NCBI RefSeq assembly: GCF_002160255.1
Contig: NZ_NFKF01000008.1
Coordinates: 62,001 to 126,000, forward strand
Origin: Olsenella sp. An188
GTDB taxonomy: Bacteria > Actinomycetota > Coriobacteriia > Coriobacteriales > Atopobiaceae
Direction of reading: 5' to 3'
DNA: 64,000 bases
Part shown: piece by piece, positions 54,819 through 63,920 of the stretch
Layout of the letters: each line of letters starts with the position of its first letter
Position numbering within the stretch: position 1 is the first letter of the stretch
Position numbers and translations under genes: made by a program
Notes under the pieces: generated by a model
The model's input: only the letters and a program-made list of their open reading frames with translations
What the model was told of the DNA's origin: nothing
The model's database searches: none

Positions 54819-55403
54819 CTACTGCGTGACGCCCTCGTCGCGCAGCTCGGTGCGAAGCCGCGAGAGCGAGACGGGCGTCATGCCGAGCAGCGACGCCACG
54901 TACTTGTTGGGCACCATGTCGATCACGCCGGGGTACTTCTCGAGGAACCACAGGTAGCGGTCGCGACCGCGCTTCTGCGACACGAGCCTGCGGACCTCCC
55001 AGTGCTCGCGCCACGCCTGGCGGAGCACCTGGATGTAGAGGTGGTTCGCCGCGAGGCTCGTCTGGAGCAGCTCGTCGACGAGCGCCACGCTCACGCCGAC
55101 GACCTCCCCCTCGCTGAGCATCTCGACCGTAGAGGTGGACGGCCCGTCGAAGTCGACGCTCGGCACGAGGACCGAGCCCGGCCTGAAGACGATGCAGTCC
55201 GTGATCTCGCGCCCCTCCGCGTCGACCGAGAAGCTGCGCCCCAGCCCCGAGACGAGGAAGTTGACCATGGTCTGGGCGGATCCTGCCTCGACCACCCGAT
55301 CGCCCTTGCGGAGCTTCCTCCCCAGCGCGTTCGAGCAGAACGCCCAGAGAAGGCTCTCGTCCGTGATGCCAACAACGTCTCTGAAGAAAGACTCGTACTC
55401 CAT
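54819..55403 (-). CDS. Crp/Fnr-family transcriptional regulator
   Basis: 194 residues. Cyclic-nucleotide-binding-like barrel (residues about 25-125) without the Fnr Cys cluster and without a clear cAMP Arg-Ser pair, then a winged HTH with NKYVASLLGMTPVSLSRLRTEL. Ligand unknown; SLSRLR recognition helix is like Yeil/ArcR types. ATG at 55403, convergent with dxs. Upstream a GTAGACGATTCTAC dyad (55428-55441) overlaps the end of the next gene and may be autoregulatory (weak). Confidence 0.82.
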   Translation of the reverse strand: MEYESFFRDVVGITDESLLWAFCSNALGRKLRKGDRVVEAGSAQTMVNFLVSGLGRSFSVDAEGREITDCIVFRPGSVLVPSVDFDGPSTSTVEMLSEGEVVGVSVALVDELLQTSLAANHLYIQVLRQAWREHWEVRRLVSQKRGRDRYLWFLEKYPGVIDMVPNKYVASLLGMTPVSLSRLRTELRDEGVTQ

Positions 55404-55437
55404 GGTCAGCCCCCTCACGTCTTGTGCGTAGACGATT

Positions 55438-56856
55438 CTACTCCACGCCGTCGGGCTCGATCGGCTCCTCGACCGGCGGCCGGCCCTCGACGGGGTCGGG
55501 GGAGCCGAGGGCCGTCCCCTCGGCGGCGAGCGAGCGCGCCTCCGCGAACTTCTCGCGCATCGTGGGGTTCTTCCAGGTGAGCTTGCGGATGGTGAGCTCC
55601 TCCGCCTTCTTGTTGGCCAGGCGCAGCTGGTTCTCGGACGAGGTGAGGTTCTCCTTGACCTTCTGCAGGTGCGAGATGGTCTTGTCGATCTCCTCTATCG
55701 CGGCCTGGAACCTCCTGCTCGCGGCGTCGTAGTTCTTGCCGAAGCGGGCCTTGAAGTCCTCGAGCGCGTCTTCGAAGTGCGTGATGTCGATGTTCTGCTG
55801 CCGGGTCTGCGCAAGCTCGCGGCGCCAGGAGTGCGCGTTCTCCGCGGCGTTTCTCAGCAGCGTAATCATGGGGATGAAGAACTGCGGGCGGATCACGTAC
55901 ATCTTCTCGTACTCGTAGGAGACGTCCACGATGCCGGCGTTGTAGAGCTCGCTGTCTGGCTCGAGCAGCGAGACGAGCACCGCGTACTCGCAGCCCTTGT
56001 TGCGCCGGTCGCGGTCGAGCTTCTTGAAGAAGTCGGCGTTCTTGTGGCGGTTGCGCGAGGACGAGTCCTCCTCCTCGTTCTTCATCTCGAACATGATGGA
56101 GACGACCTCGACGCCGTCCGCGTCGACCTCGCGGAAGACGTAGTCGCCCTTCGAGCCGTCCACGACCTCGTTGTCCTTGTGGAACTCGGCCCCGCGGAAG
56201 CCGAGGCTGCGCCAGCGGTTGAACTCCATCTCGCAGTGCTGCTCGAGCGACTCTCCCACGAGCTTGGTGGACAGGCGCGAGCGCTGGTTGCGCAGGCGCT
56301 CGATCTCGTCCTCGCGGTCGCGGATGGTCTGGTCCTTGTGGGTGGCGAGCTCGCTCATCTGCTGGCGCAGCGAGGCCTCCACCTGCTCGCGCTCGAGCCG
56401 GGCGGCGCGCAGGTCCCCCTCGAGCTCGGCGATGCGCTGCCCCTGCTCCCCGGTGGCCTGCGTCACGGCCAGCGTCTTCTCCGCGGCAAAGGCCTCCTCG
56501 CGCGCGCTCGCGGCGGCCTCGAGCTCGGCGATGCGCCGCCGCCCCTCGGCGAGGCGCTCCGCGAGGTCCCTCTCGGCCGAGGCCTTGGCAAGCTCGAGCG
56601 CGTCCGAGGCAGCCTTGACCTGGGCCTTCAGCCGCTCGATCTGGGCGTCGCGCCCCGCCGCGTCCGCCTGGGCCTCCTGCCGGGCGCGCGCCACGGCCGC
56701 CTCGACGGCGCTGGCGCGCTCGCGCTCGGCCAGGAGGGCGCGCTCCTCGAGCTCGCGCCTGAACTCGGCGTCCCTCACCTGCCGCACGATCTCGGCGTAC
56801 TCAGTCTCGTCAACCTGGAAGACCTCTCCGCAGTGCGGGCACCTGATCTCGCTCAT
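55438..56856 (-). CDS. DUF2130 coiled-coil protein
   Basis: 472 residues. N-terminal zinc-finger-like CPHCGEVFQVDE, long charged coiled coil (about 25-215), then DUF2130 globular domain with LVGESLEQHCEMEFNRWRSL, GSKGDYVFREVD, SIMFEMKNEEEDSS-type nuclease-like core (Glu-x-Lys) and NADFFKKLDRDRRNK. The Glu-Lys core resembles PD-(D/E)xK folds. DNA-related function is suspected; none shown. ATG at 56856. Confidence 0.83.
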   Translation of the reverse strand: MSEIRCPHCGEVFQVDETEYAEIVRQVRDAEFRRELEERALLAERERASAVEAAVARARQEAQADAAGRDAQIERLKAQVKAASDALELAKASAERDLAERLAEGRRRIAELEAAASAREEAFAAEKTLAVTQATGEQGQRIAELEGDLRAARLEREQVEASLRQQMSELATHKDQTIRDREDEIERLRNQRSRLSTKLVGESLEQHCEMEFNRWRSLGFRGAEFHKDNEVVDGSKGDYVFREVDADGVEVVSIMFEMKNEEEDSSSRNRHKNADFFKKLDRDRRNKGCEYAVLVSLLEPDSELYNAGIVDVSYEYEKMYVIRPQFFIPMITLLRNAAENAHSWRRELAQTRQQNIDITHFEDALEDFKARFGKNYDAASRRFQAAIEEIDKTISHLQKVKENLTSSENQLRLANKKAEELTIRKLTWKNPTMREKFAEARSLAAEGTALGSPDPVEGRPPVEEPIEPDGVE

Positions 56857-57107
56857 CGCGTCCCTCCGTTCTCTCGGTCTCACAAGGGTACCCGTCCCAC
56901 CGGACAGAAATTGCCGAGAAGTGCGGACGGCCCGACGTTCTTCTCGCCCGTACGCGCACAGGTGCGGGCTGGGATGCCGCGGCAGGCCGCACTCGACGAG
57001 TGCGGGCGAGAAGTGCGGGCATCGAGTGCGTGCACGGCACGCGAGGAGGGCCCCGCGACACCCGCCGCGGGGCCCTCCCGAGTCGCTCGCCCTTCTCGCC
57101 GGAAGCG

Positions 57108-58559
57108 CTACCTCCCGCCGAAGGGGCTGTACTGCTGCTCCTGGTACTGCTGGTAGAGGTCGATCAGGTCCTGGAGCGAGATGTCCTGGCCGTTGATCTG
57201 GACCGTGTCCTCCCGCTGGTTCTGCTGCTCCTGCTGGAGGGACTCGTCGGAGCCGAGCGTCACGTCGAAGGTCATCTCCTGGCTGCCGCGCACGACCGTC
57301 ACCTGGACGGTCTCGCCGATGCTGTGCGAGCGCACCGCGAGGATGGCGTCGTCGGCGGAGGTGACCTGGGCGTCGCCGATCCGGGTGATCACGTCGCCCG
57401 CCTCGATGCCCGCGGTGTCGGCGGGGCTGCCCTCGGTGACCTCGACCACGTAGGCGCCCTCGCTCACGGCCAGGTTGTTCTGGTAGGCTGTCTGGTTGTT
57501 GACCGTCTGCATGGACAGGCCGATGTAGGCGTGCGTCACGGTCTCGCCGGCGATGACCTTGTCGGCGATCTCGGTGGCGTAGTCCGACGGGATCGCGTAG
57601 CCGATGCCCGCGAAGCTCTGCGTGTCGGAGCTGTAGAGCGTGCAGATGCCCACGAGCTGGCCCTGGGAGTTGACGAGCGCGCCGCCGGAGTTGCCGGGGT
57701 TGATCGTGGCGTCGGTCTGGATGAGGTTGGTGTAGAGGGTGTTGCCCGAGGTGTTCTCGAGCAGCGTGTTGCGCGAGAGGGCGCTCACGATGCCCTGCGA
57801 CACGGAGTTCTCGAGGCCAAACGGGCTGCCCACGCTCATCACCCAGTCGCCGACCTGCAACTCGGAGGAGTCGCCCACCTCGATCGGCGTCACCTCGGCG
57901 TCGCCGAAGTCGGCGTGGATGACCGCGATGTCGCTCGAGGCGTCGGTGCCCACGAGCTCGGCGTCGTAGGTGTTGCCGTCGGCGGTGGTGACCTGGATGG
58001 ACTGCGCGTCCTCGATCACGTGGTTGTTGGTGATGATGTTGCCGTCCGTGTCGTAGACCACGCCCGAGCCGGACCCGGAGCCGTCGGCGAACGTGCAGTA
58101 CACGGTGACCACCGAGGGCGAGGCCTTGGCGGCGACGGCGTTGGCGGTCGAGGTGTCCTCGTCGCTGGGGTCGATCGTGATGGCCTGGCCGGAGCTCCCC
58201 GACGTGACCTGGGTCCCGGTCGGTCCCACCACCCCCGTGGCGAGAAGAACGCCGGTGAGCGCGGCGGCACCCACCACGCCGCCGAGGAGCCCGGCCACCA
58301 CGGCGCGCACGGTGCGGCGCGGCTTGCGCGCGCCCTCGCCCTCCCAGCCCTCGGCGGCGTGGGCGGCGCGCTCGGACTCGGACGCGCCCGCGGCGCCGGT
58401 CGTGCCCGCGGCGCCGGTCGTGCCCGCGGCACCCTCGCCCGGGATCGGCGGGACGCTGACGGTGGGGCGCACCTCGGTCGGCTCGGACCCGGTCGCGCCG
58501 GTGCCCTGGCCCTGCTCGGGTGACTCGCTGGTTCTGGGGTCAAACGGGTAGTCGCTCAT
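57108..58559 (-). CDS. HtrA/DegP-type serine protease (S1C), membrane-anchored
   Basis: 483 residues. Gly/Ala/Ser/Pro-rich cytoplasmic N-terminus with GTTGAAGTTGAAG repeats, one helix (about 87-108), trypsin-like domain with catalytic His 180 (ITNNHVIED), Asp 210 (SSDIAVIH) and Ser 291 (NPGNSGGAL), then one PDZ domain (about 345-430) and a Gln-rich end (QQEQQNQ). Degrades or refolds misfolded surface proteins. ATG at 58559. The response-regulator gene is upstream on the same strand 220 bases away. Confidence 0.9.
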   Translation of the reverse strand: MSDYPFDPRTSESPEQGQGTGATGSEPTEVRPTVSVPPIPGEGAAGTTGAAGTTGAAGASESERAAHAAEGWEGEGARKPRRTVRAVVAGLLGGVVGAAALTGVLLATGVVGPTGTQVTSGSSGQAITIDPSDEDTSTANAVAAKASPSVVTVYCTFADGSGSGSGVVYDTDGNIITNNHVIEDAQSIQVTTADGNTYDAELVGTDASSDIAVIHADFGDAEVTPIEVGDSSELQVGDWVMSVGSPFGLENSVSQGIVSALSRNTLLENTSGNTLYTNLIQTDATINPGNSGGALVNSQGQLVGICTLYSSDTQSFAGIGYAIPSDYATEIADKVIAGETVTHAYIGLSMQTVNNQTAYQNNLAVSEGAYVVEVTEGSPADTAGIEAGDVITRIGDAQVTSADDAILAVRSHSIGETVQVTVVRGSQEMTFDVTLGSDESLQQEQQNQREDTVQINGQDISLQDLIDLYQQYQEQQYSPFGGR

Positions 58560-58780
58560 GTTCTTGCCTCTCCACTGGCCGCGCCTCCCGCGCGGCACCT
58601 TGTATGCCGCTTGGGAATGTACCCCGGGCGGGTCGGGGCAAACCGAGCCCCCGCAAACGCCACCGCGCCGGCACGATGCTTTCCGGTTTCTGAAAACGCG
58701 CGCGGCCCCGCACGCCGGGGACGCGTCGCCCGCGGCGGCGCGGGGTCCCGGGCGCAGGTCCTTCTCGCCGGCAGGACGGC

Positions 58781-59455
58781 CTAGATGCGGAAGAGGTAGC
58801 CCACGCCGCGGATGGTGACGATGTGGCTCGCCACCTGCGGGCCCACCTTGGAGCGCACGCGGCGGATGTGGACGTCCACGGTGCGGGTGCCGCCGCAGTA
58901 CTCGAAGCCCCAGACGCGGTGCAGCAGCGTCTCGCGCGAGTAGGCGCGGCTCGGGTGCGTGGCCAGGAAGGAGAGCAGCGAGTACTCCATGAGCGTCAGG
59001 TCGACGGGCTTCTCGTCGATGTAGACCTGGTAGGTGGCGAGGTTGATGGTCATGTTGTCCACCGTCACCAGGTCGGCGGGGGCACTCTCCTCGCCCGGCC
59101 ACAGAAGCAGCGTGCAGCGCAGCTCGAACTCGGCGGAGCCGGCGGTGGAGAGGATGAAGTCGTTGGTGCCCTGCGTGGGCATGTGGAGGGTGGCGAGCTT
59201 GTCCGGGTCCTGGACGAGCAGCATGGGGATGAAGCCGTTGTCCGCGACGAAGGAGTCGACGGCGTTGAGGCTGTCCTGGCTCATTCCCTCGCCGTCCAGA
59301 ATCACGAGGTCGAACTCGTGGCCGGAGGAGACGGCCTGCGAGAAGGTCTCCTCGTTGGCGAGCGCGATGGACACGTCGATCGCGTGCGAGAGCTCGCGCA
59401 TGCGGTCGTGCAGCCGCGTGGTTGCGGACATGAGCAGGATGTTCTTGTGATGCAT
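58781..59455 (-). CDS. Atypical OmpR-like response regulator
   Basis: 224 residues. The receiver-like domain lacks the acidic pair (LLMSATT in place of DD) and the Lys (FILSTAGS); an Asp exists at about 54 (VILDGEGMS). So phosphorylation by a kinase is unlikely. Winged helix is normal: LTLMEYSLLSFLATHPSRAY, RTVDVHIRRVRSKVG, VTIRGVGYLFRI. No kinase gene adjoins. Such aspartate-less regulators may bind small molecules or act constitutively. It precedes htrA on the same strand, making htrA a plausible target. ATG at 59455. Confidence 0.82.
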   Translation of the reverse strand: MHHKNILLMSATTRLHDRMRELSHAIDVSIALANEETFSQAVSSGHEFDLVILDGEGMSQDSLNAVDSFVADNGFIPMLLVQDPDKLATLHMPTQGTNDFILSTAGSAEFELRCTLLLWPGEESAPADLVTVDNMTINLATYQVYIDEKPVDLTLMEYSLLSFLATHPSRAYSRETLLHRVWGFEYCGGTRTVDVHIRRVRSKVGPQVASHIVTIRGVGYLFRI

Positions 59456-59814
59456 CCGGTCGACCCCCCAAATTTGGACGCATGTATTGGGTCACATTAC
59501 CACATACGCCCCCGCCTCAACGGGGGCACAGGGGCATTTCCTCAAATGAAGCGCAGCTCGCGGGGTGTTCCAGGGGGTCGCTTAACCTAACGGAAATCTT
59601 ACGTCGCACGAGTTTTCGCAGCTCAGGGGCCAAGCGTGCAGCAGCGCACGCGCCGGCGAGAAGAACCTCGGGCCTAGTAGGGTTTTCATACGCACTCGAC
59701 TGCGTACCAAAGCGGTCCCGGAGCCTCTTTCGGCCCGCATTTCCGCGTTTGCTACGCAGTCAAGTGCGTACGAAACGCCCGGGGACGCCTGGGACGCGGC
59801 GTCGCCCCAGGCGC
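59456..59814. repeat. 359-base gap with family G inverted repeat
   Basis: Arms 59683-59714 (TTTCATACGCACTCGACTGC and on) and 59743-59775 (complementary GCAGTCAAGTGCGTACGAAA) form a long imperfect hairpin around a 28-base centre. Before it, 59580-59625 is AT-leaning (AACCTAACGGAAATCTTACG) and could hold the regulator promoter; a GGCGAGAAGAACC copy lies at 59651. No gene. Confidence 0.7.
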
Positions 59815-60678
59815 CTACTTGATCGAGCCCAAAAACTCCGCGGTGCGCGCGTTCTCCGGGTGGTCGAAGACCTTCTCGGGAAGACCCTGCTCCACCACGA
59901 CGCCCTCCTCCATGAAGACCACGCGGTCGGCCACGTCGCGCGCGAAGCCCATCTCGTGGGTCACGACGATCATGGTCATGCCGGAGTTCTCGGCGAGGTC
60001 GCGCATGACGTCGAGGACGCCGCGCACGAGCTCGGGGTCGAGCGCGGAGGTCGGCTCGTCGAACAGCAGCACGTTGGGGTGCATGGCAACGGCGCGCGCG
60101 ATGGCGACGCGCTGCTGCTGGCCGCCGGAGAGCTGCGCGGGCTTGAAGTCGGCGCGGTCGGCCAGGCCCACGGCGGCGAGCTGCTTCATCGCCTCGGCCT
60201 CGGCCTCCTCCCTGCTCTTCTTGAGCACCTTCGTCTGGCCGATCATGACGTTCTCCTTGGCCGTGAGGTGCGGGAAGAGGTTGAACTGCTGGAACACCAT
60301 GCCCACGTCGCGGCGCAGCTTGTTGACGTCCGCGGCGCTCTTGCCGGTGATCTCGTCGTCCTCGATGAGGATGTGGCCGGCGCTCGGCGTCTCGAGCAGG
60401 TTGATGCAGCGCAGCATCGTGGACTTGCCCGAGCCCGACGGGCCGAGGACCACCACGACCTCGCCCGGCCAGACGTTGAGGTTCACGTCCTTGAGCACGA
60501 GCGTGTCGTCGAAGCTCTTGTTGAGGTGCTCGATGCGCACGATCGGGTGCTCGCCGGGCGTGAACGCGTGGCTCGTGAGCCCCTGGTCGGCCTCGTAGGC
60601 GATCGCGGCGGCCTCGTCGGCGGGAAGGGCCGGCGGGACCTCGATCGAGTGTGAGCGGCGGTGCAGCTTAGCAGCCAT
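59815..60678 (-). CDS. Polar amino-acid ABC transporter ATPase
   Basis: 287 residues; the first 45 ([17 protein letters not shown]) are extra compared with GlnQ/HisP. Walker [10 protein letters not shown] at 79-87, Q-loop [13 protein letters not shown], signature [14 protein letters not shown], Walker [14 protein letters not shown]-loop [19 protein letters not shown]. Overlaps the permease gene by 11 bases, so translation is coupled. Powers the amino-acid importer with the two binding proteins upstream. Confidence 0.92.
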   Translation of the reverse strand: MAAKLHRRSHSIEVPPALPADEAAAIAYEADQGLTSHAFTPGEHPIVRIEHLNKSFDDTLVLKDVNLNVWPGEVVVVLGPSGSGKSTMLRCINLLETPSAGHILIEDDEITGKSAADVNKLRRDVGMVFQQFNLFPHLTAKENVMIGQTKVLKKSREEAEAEAMKQLAAVGLADRADFKPAQLSGGQQQRVAIARAVAMHPNVLLFDEPTSALDPELVRGVLDVMRDLAENSGMTMIVVTHEMGFARDVADRVVFMEEGVVVEQGLPEKVFDHPENARTAEFLGSIK

Positions 60679-62041
60679 CGGCGGCGACCTCCTTCGGCGT
60701 GGCGAGAAGAGCCTGCGGCTCGGCGGGGGCGTCCTTCTCGGCGTCTGTGGACACGAGCTCGTCGGCGTTGTCGGCGATCTGGGCGCGCCTCTTGGGGCGC
60801 GGGCCGCCGCCGCGCTCGGAGCGGGCGATGTTCTCCTCGACGATGCCCACGACCTTGATGAGCGGCAGCGTCACGATGAGGTAGAAGATGCCGGCGGCCA
60901 CGTACGGGGTGATGTTGCCCGTGACGGTGGTGAGGTTCTTGGAGAACATCATGAGCTCCATGACGCCCACCGAGGAGAGCAGCGAGGTGTCCTTGAACGC
61001 GGTGATGAAGTCGCTCGTGACCGTGGGGATCACGCGACGCACGGTCTGCGGCAGGATGATGGTGAACATCGTCTGCACGTAGTTCATGCCGAGCGAGCTC
61101 GCGGCCTCGTACTGGCCCTGCGGGATGGACTGGATGCCCGCACGGAAGATCTCGGCGAGGTAGGCCGAGGAGTTGACGGCCATGACGATGATGCCGAGCA
61201 GGTTGTTGTCGATGTTGATGCCCATCATCGGCAGGCCGAAGAACATGATGTAGATCTGGAGGAACAGCGGCGTTCCGCGCAGCACGTTGATGTAGACCAC
61301 GGCCACGGCGCGCACGACGCGCCACTTCGAGATCTTGAGCATCGCGAACAGCAGGCCGAGCGCGATGGCAAACGGGTAGGCCGCCACCACGATGCCCAGG
61401 CACAAGATCCAGCCCGGCGCGAGCGAGGCGAACGACGTCACGAGCAGCTGCGGGCGCAGGAACATGCCGAGGAACTGGTTGGAGTTCCAGGCGTCGACCC
61501 AGGGCTGCCCGTCGAGCCAGTTGACGAGCGACTGCAGCGGCGTGTTGGCGATCGTGGAGATGGGCGCGGAGTCAGAGAGCTCGTGGGTGCCGTCGGCCGC
61601 CTCGTAGCTGCCGGAGACCACGACGTCGCCGCCCGCGGACGGGAACTGCATGTTCGTGATCTCGAGGCGCAGGAGCGAGCCGGCCGGGATGGCCAGGTCA
61701 AAGCTCACCGTGATGGAGCTGCCCGCGGGGACGGCCTCGCCGGTGACGTCCATGCGGCTGAGCCCGTCAAGCGCGGTGATGCGCGTCGTGGAGTGGTCGA
61801 ACGTGGCCCCCTCGGGCAGCGTCAGCGTGACGGAGGTGACCTCCTCGCCCTCCTCGACCGTGCCCTCCCAGGTGAGGCGCGTGTCCATGCCGCCGATCAC
61901 GCCGTCGCCGCCGTCCTCGTTGGGACGCGCGGTGGCCTTCTCGGTGGTGAGCGCCTGAGCGGGCCGCGGTGCCGCGAGCGCGAAGACGCCCGTGAGCGCC
62001 AGGGCGAGCGCGACGAGAAGTGCCCCCCGTCTGTGCTGCAT
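60668..62041 (-). CDS. Amino-acid ABC permease with extracytoplasmic N-terminal domain
   Basis: 457 residues, about twice the usual 215-230. A signal peptide (1-30, ending PRPAQA) leads into a beta-rich domain of about 160 residues ([55 protein letters not shown]). Only then do the permease helices start ([21 protein letters not shown]), with the coupling motif [20 protein letters not shown] and C-terminal basic tail. The added domain would sit outside the membrane, near the binding proteins. Fused binding proteins are known in this family, but this domain is not a binding-protein fold by its motifs. The reading frame is continuous with good bias, so it is not an artefact. ATG at 62041 with GGAGGAAGC. 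Confidence 0.82.
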   Translation of the reverse strand: MQHRRGALLVALALALTGVFALAAPRPAQALTTEKATARPNEDGGDGVIGGMDTRLTWEGTVEEGEEVTSVTLTLPEGATFDHSTTRITALDGLSRMDVTGEAVPAGSSITVSFDLAIPAGSLLRLEITNMQFPSAGGDVVVSGSYEAADGTHELSDSAPISTIANTPLQSLVNWLDGQPWVDAWNSNQFLGMFLRPQLLVTSFASLAPGWILCLGIVVAAYPFAIALGLLFAMLKISKWRVVRAVAVVYINVLRGTPLFLQIYIMFFGLPMMGINIDNNLLGIIVMAVNSSAYLAEIFRAGIQSIPQGQYEAASSLGMNYVQTMFTIILPQTVRRVIPTVTSDFITAFKDTSLLSSVGVMELMMFSKNLTTVTGNITPYVAAGIFYLIVTLPLIKVVGIVEENIARSERGGGPRPKRRAQIADNADELVSTDAEKDAPAEPQALLATPKEVAADGC

Positions 62042-62055
62042 GCTTCCTCCTTGGT

Positions 62056-62082
62056 GATGCGAGGGGACGGCCCCCTCGCATC
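62056..62082 (-). terminator. Intra-operon 11-bp hairpin
   Basis: GATGCGAGGGG and CCCCTCGCATC, an exact 11-bp stem with a 5-base loop, lie between the second binding-protein gene and the permease gene. No U-run follows on the minus strand. It is likely to stabilise the 5' (binding-protein) part of the message or partly end it, giving more binding protein than permease. Confidence 0.7.
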
Positions 62083-62160
62083 ATTTTCCGCTTCACGCGG
62101 CCGAGCGGGGCGCCCGGCACCTCTCGCCGCGCGCCCCGCCCCAGCCGCAGGTTCTTGTCG

Positions 62161-63003
62161 CTAGATCTCGGTGGTGCCGAACCACTTCTGCTTGATCTCG
62201 TCCATCGTGCCGTCCTCCTCGACCTGGGCGAGGGCGTCGTTGATGGCGGCCAGCAGGCCCGGGTTGTCCTTGCTGACGGCGATGCCGTACTGCTCGCCGG
62301 TGGGGATCTCCTCGACGACCTCGAGGTCGGAGAAGGACTCGGCGATCATGTTCTGGGCAACGGGCAGGTCGATGACCATGGCGTTGTAGAGGCCCGTGGA
62401 GATGCCCATGAGGGCGGCCGTGACGTCGGCCAGCGGCACCTTGGTGGCGTTGGGCAGGTTCTCGGAGATCCACTCGTCACCGGTGGTGCCGGTCTGGCAG
62501 GCGACCTGCATGCCCTCGGCGTTGAGGCTCTCGGAGTCCAGGCCGGAGCCGGCGGCGGCCACGATGCCCTGGTTGGAGTTGAGGTAGGGGTCGGAGAAGT
62601 CGACCTCCTCGAGACGCTCGTCGCTGATCGTCATGCCGGCGATGCAGATGTCGGCCTTGCCGCCCTGCTTGATGGTGGGCACGAGCGTGTCGAAGGCCTG
62701 GTTGGGCAGCCACTCGCAGGTGAGGCCCATCTTCTCGGCGATGGCGTTGGAGAGGTCCACGTCAAAGCCCACGGTGGTGCCGTCCTCGTCGATGTACTCG
62801 AACGGCGAGAAGCCCAGCTCGGCCACGTTGGTGAGCACGCCCTCCTTCACGAGGGTGTAGGAGGCCTCGTCTGCGGCGGCGTCGTCGCCGGTGGTGGCGT
62901 CGGCGGCCGGCTCCTGGGTGTCGTTGGAGCAGCCGGCGAGAAGCGCCGCGGAGCCCGCAAGGCCGAGGGTGGCGACGAAGTTGCGCCTGTTCATGATGGT
63001 CAT
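62161..63003 (-). CDS. Amino-acid-binding lipoprotein (SBP 2)
   Basis: 280 residues. Lipobox LLAGC (Cys about 25) preceded by NRRNFVATLG, which also resembles a twin-arginine motif. Then a class F (GlnH-like) binding-protein fold with TLVKEGVLTNVAELGFSPFEY, TISDERLEEVDFSDPYLNSN and SKDNPGLLAAINDAL. Start at 63003 (ATG ACC ATC ATG) has GGAGGAAAGAA; the second ATG at 62994 is also possible. Paralogue of SBP 1 with conserved EIPTGEQYGIAV. Confidence 0.9.
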   Translation of the reverse strand: MTIMNRRNFVATLGLAGSAALLAGCSNDTQEPAADATTGDDAAADEASYTLVKEGVLTNVAELGFSPFEYIDEDGTTVGFDVDLSNAIAEKMGLTCEWLPNQAFDTLVPTIKQGGKADICIAGMTISDERLEEVDFSDPYLNSNQGIVAAAGSGLDSESLNAEGMQVACQTGTTGDEWISENLPNATKVPLADVTAALMGISTGLYNAMVIDLPVAQNMIAESFSDLEVVEEIPTGEQYGIAVSKDNPGLLAAINDALAQVEEDGTMDEIKQKWFGTTEI

Positions 63004-63086
63004 TTCTTTCCTCCCGTTATCTGTCTGCGGCTTGGAGCCGCCCTTTCCGCGGTGATCGGTGCGCGACCGGGGTGCCCCCGGGCCCG

Positions 63087-63920
63087 CTAGAGCTCGGTTC
63101 CGAACCACTTGACCTCGAGCTCGGAGACGGTTCCCTCCTCCTCGAGCTCGGCCAGCGCGCCGTTGATGGCCTCGGTGAGGCCGGGGTTGTCCTTGTTGAC
63201 GGCGATGCCGTACTGCTCGCCCGTGGGGATCTCGATGGCGACCTGGCAGTCGGTGAACGAGTTGTTGCAGAGGTAGCTCATGACGGGCAGGTCGGCCACG
63301 GCGGCGGCGTAGAGCCCGGTCTGCACGCCGGTCACGGCGACCACGGGGTCGTCGAGCGCCACGATCTCGGCGTTGGGCAGGTTCTCCTCGGCCCAGGAGG
63401 CGCCGGTCGTGCCGGCCTGCACGGCCACCTTGGTGCCCTCGACGTTGAGGGCCTCCTCGGTCACGGCGACCGCGTCGGCGCGCGTCACGAGGCCCTGGTT
63501 GGAGTCCATGTAGGAGTCGGTGAAGTCGACCTGCTCCCAGCGCTCGTCGGTGATGGTGATGTTGGAGACGCCCACGTCGGCGCGACCGCCCTGCTCGATG
63601 AGCGGGATGATGGTGTCGAACTTCATCGCGGGCAGGACCTCGCACTCGAGCCCGAGCTTGTCCGCCACGGCGTTGATGAGGTCGATCTCAAAGCCCTGGG
63701 CCTCGCCCGTGGACTCGTCCACGTAGTCGAGCGGCGCGTTGGCCAGGTCGGAGGCCACGATGATCTTGCCGTCCTCGACGAGCGTGTAGGCTGCGGGGTC
63801 GGCGGAGTCGCCGCCGGTCGCGGGGGTGCTTGTCTGCCCTCCCCCGCTGCAACCCGCGATAGACACGGCAAGTGCGCAGGCAACGACGAGGCCGCCCGCG
63901 ATCCGGCTGGAGAGCTTCAT
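63087..63920 (-). CDS. Amino-acid-binding lipoprotein (SBP 1)
   Basis: 277 residues; lipobox SIAGC (Cys about 24), linker SGGGQTSTPATGGDSADPAA, and GlnH-like domain with TLVEDGKIIVASDLANAPLDY, DERWEQVDFTDSYMDSNQG and NKDNPGLTEAINGAL. First gene of the ABC operon (SBP1, SBP2, permease, ATPase). Similar to SBP 2 over the whole length but different in the ligand-lining segment (QTGLYAAAVADLPVMSYLC), so the two may take different amino acids to one permease. ATG at 63920; upstream 63921-64000 has no recognised features. Confidence 0.9.
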   Translation of the reverse strand: MKLSSRIAGGLVVACALAVSIAGCSGGGQTSTPATGGDSADPAAYTLVEDGKIIVASDLANAPLDYVDESTGEAQGFEIDLINAVADKLGLECEVLPAMKFDTIIPLIEQGGRADVGVSNITITDERWEQVDFTDSYMDSNQGLVTRADAVAVTEEALNVEGTKVAVQAGTTGASWAEENLPNAEIVALDDPVVAVTGVQTGLYAAAVADLPVMSYLCNNSFTDCQVAIEIPTGEQYGIAVNKDNPGLTEAINGALAELEEEGTVSELEVKWFGTEL

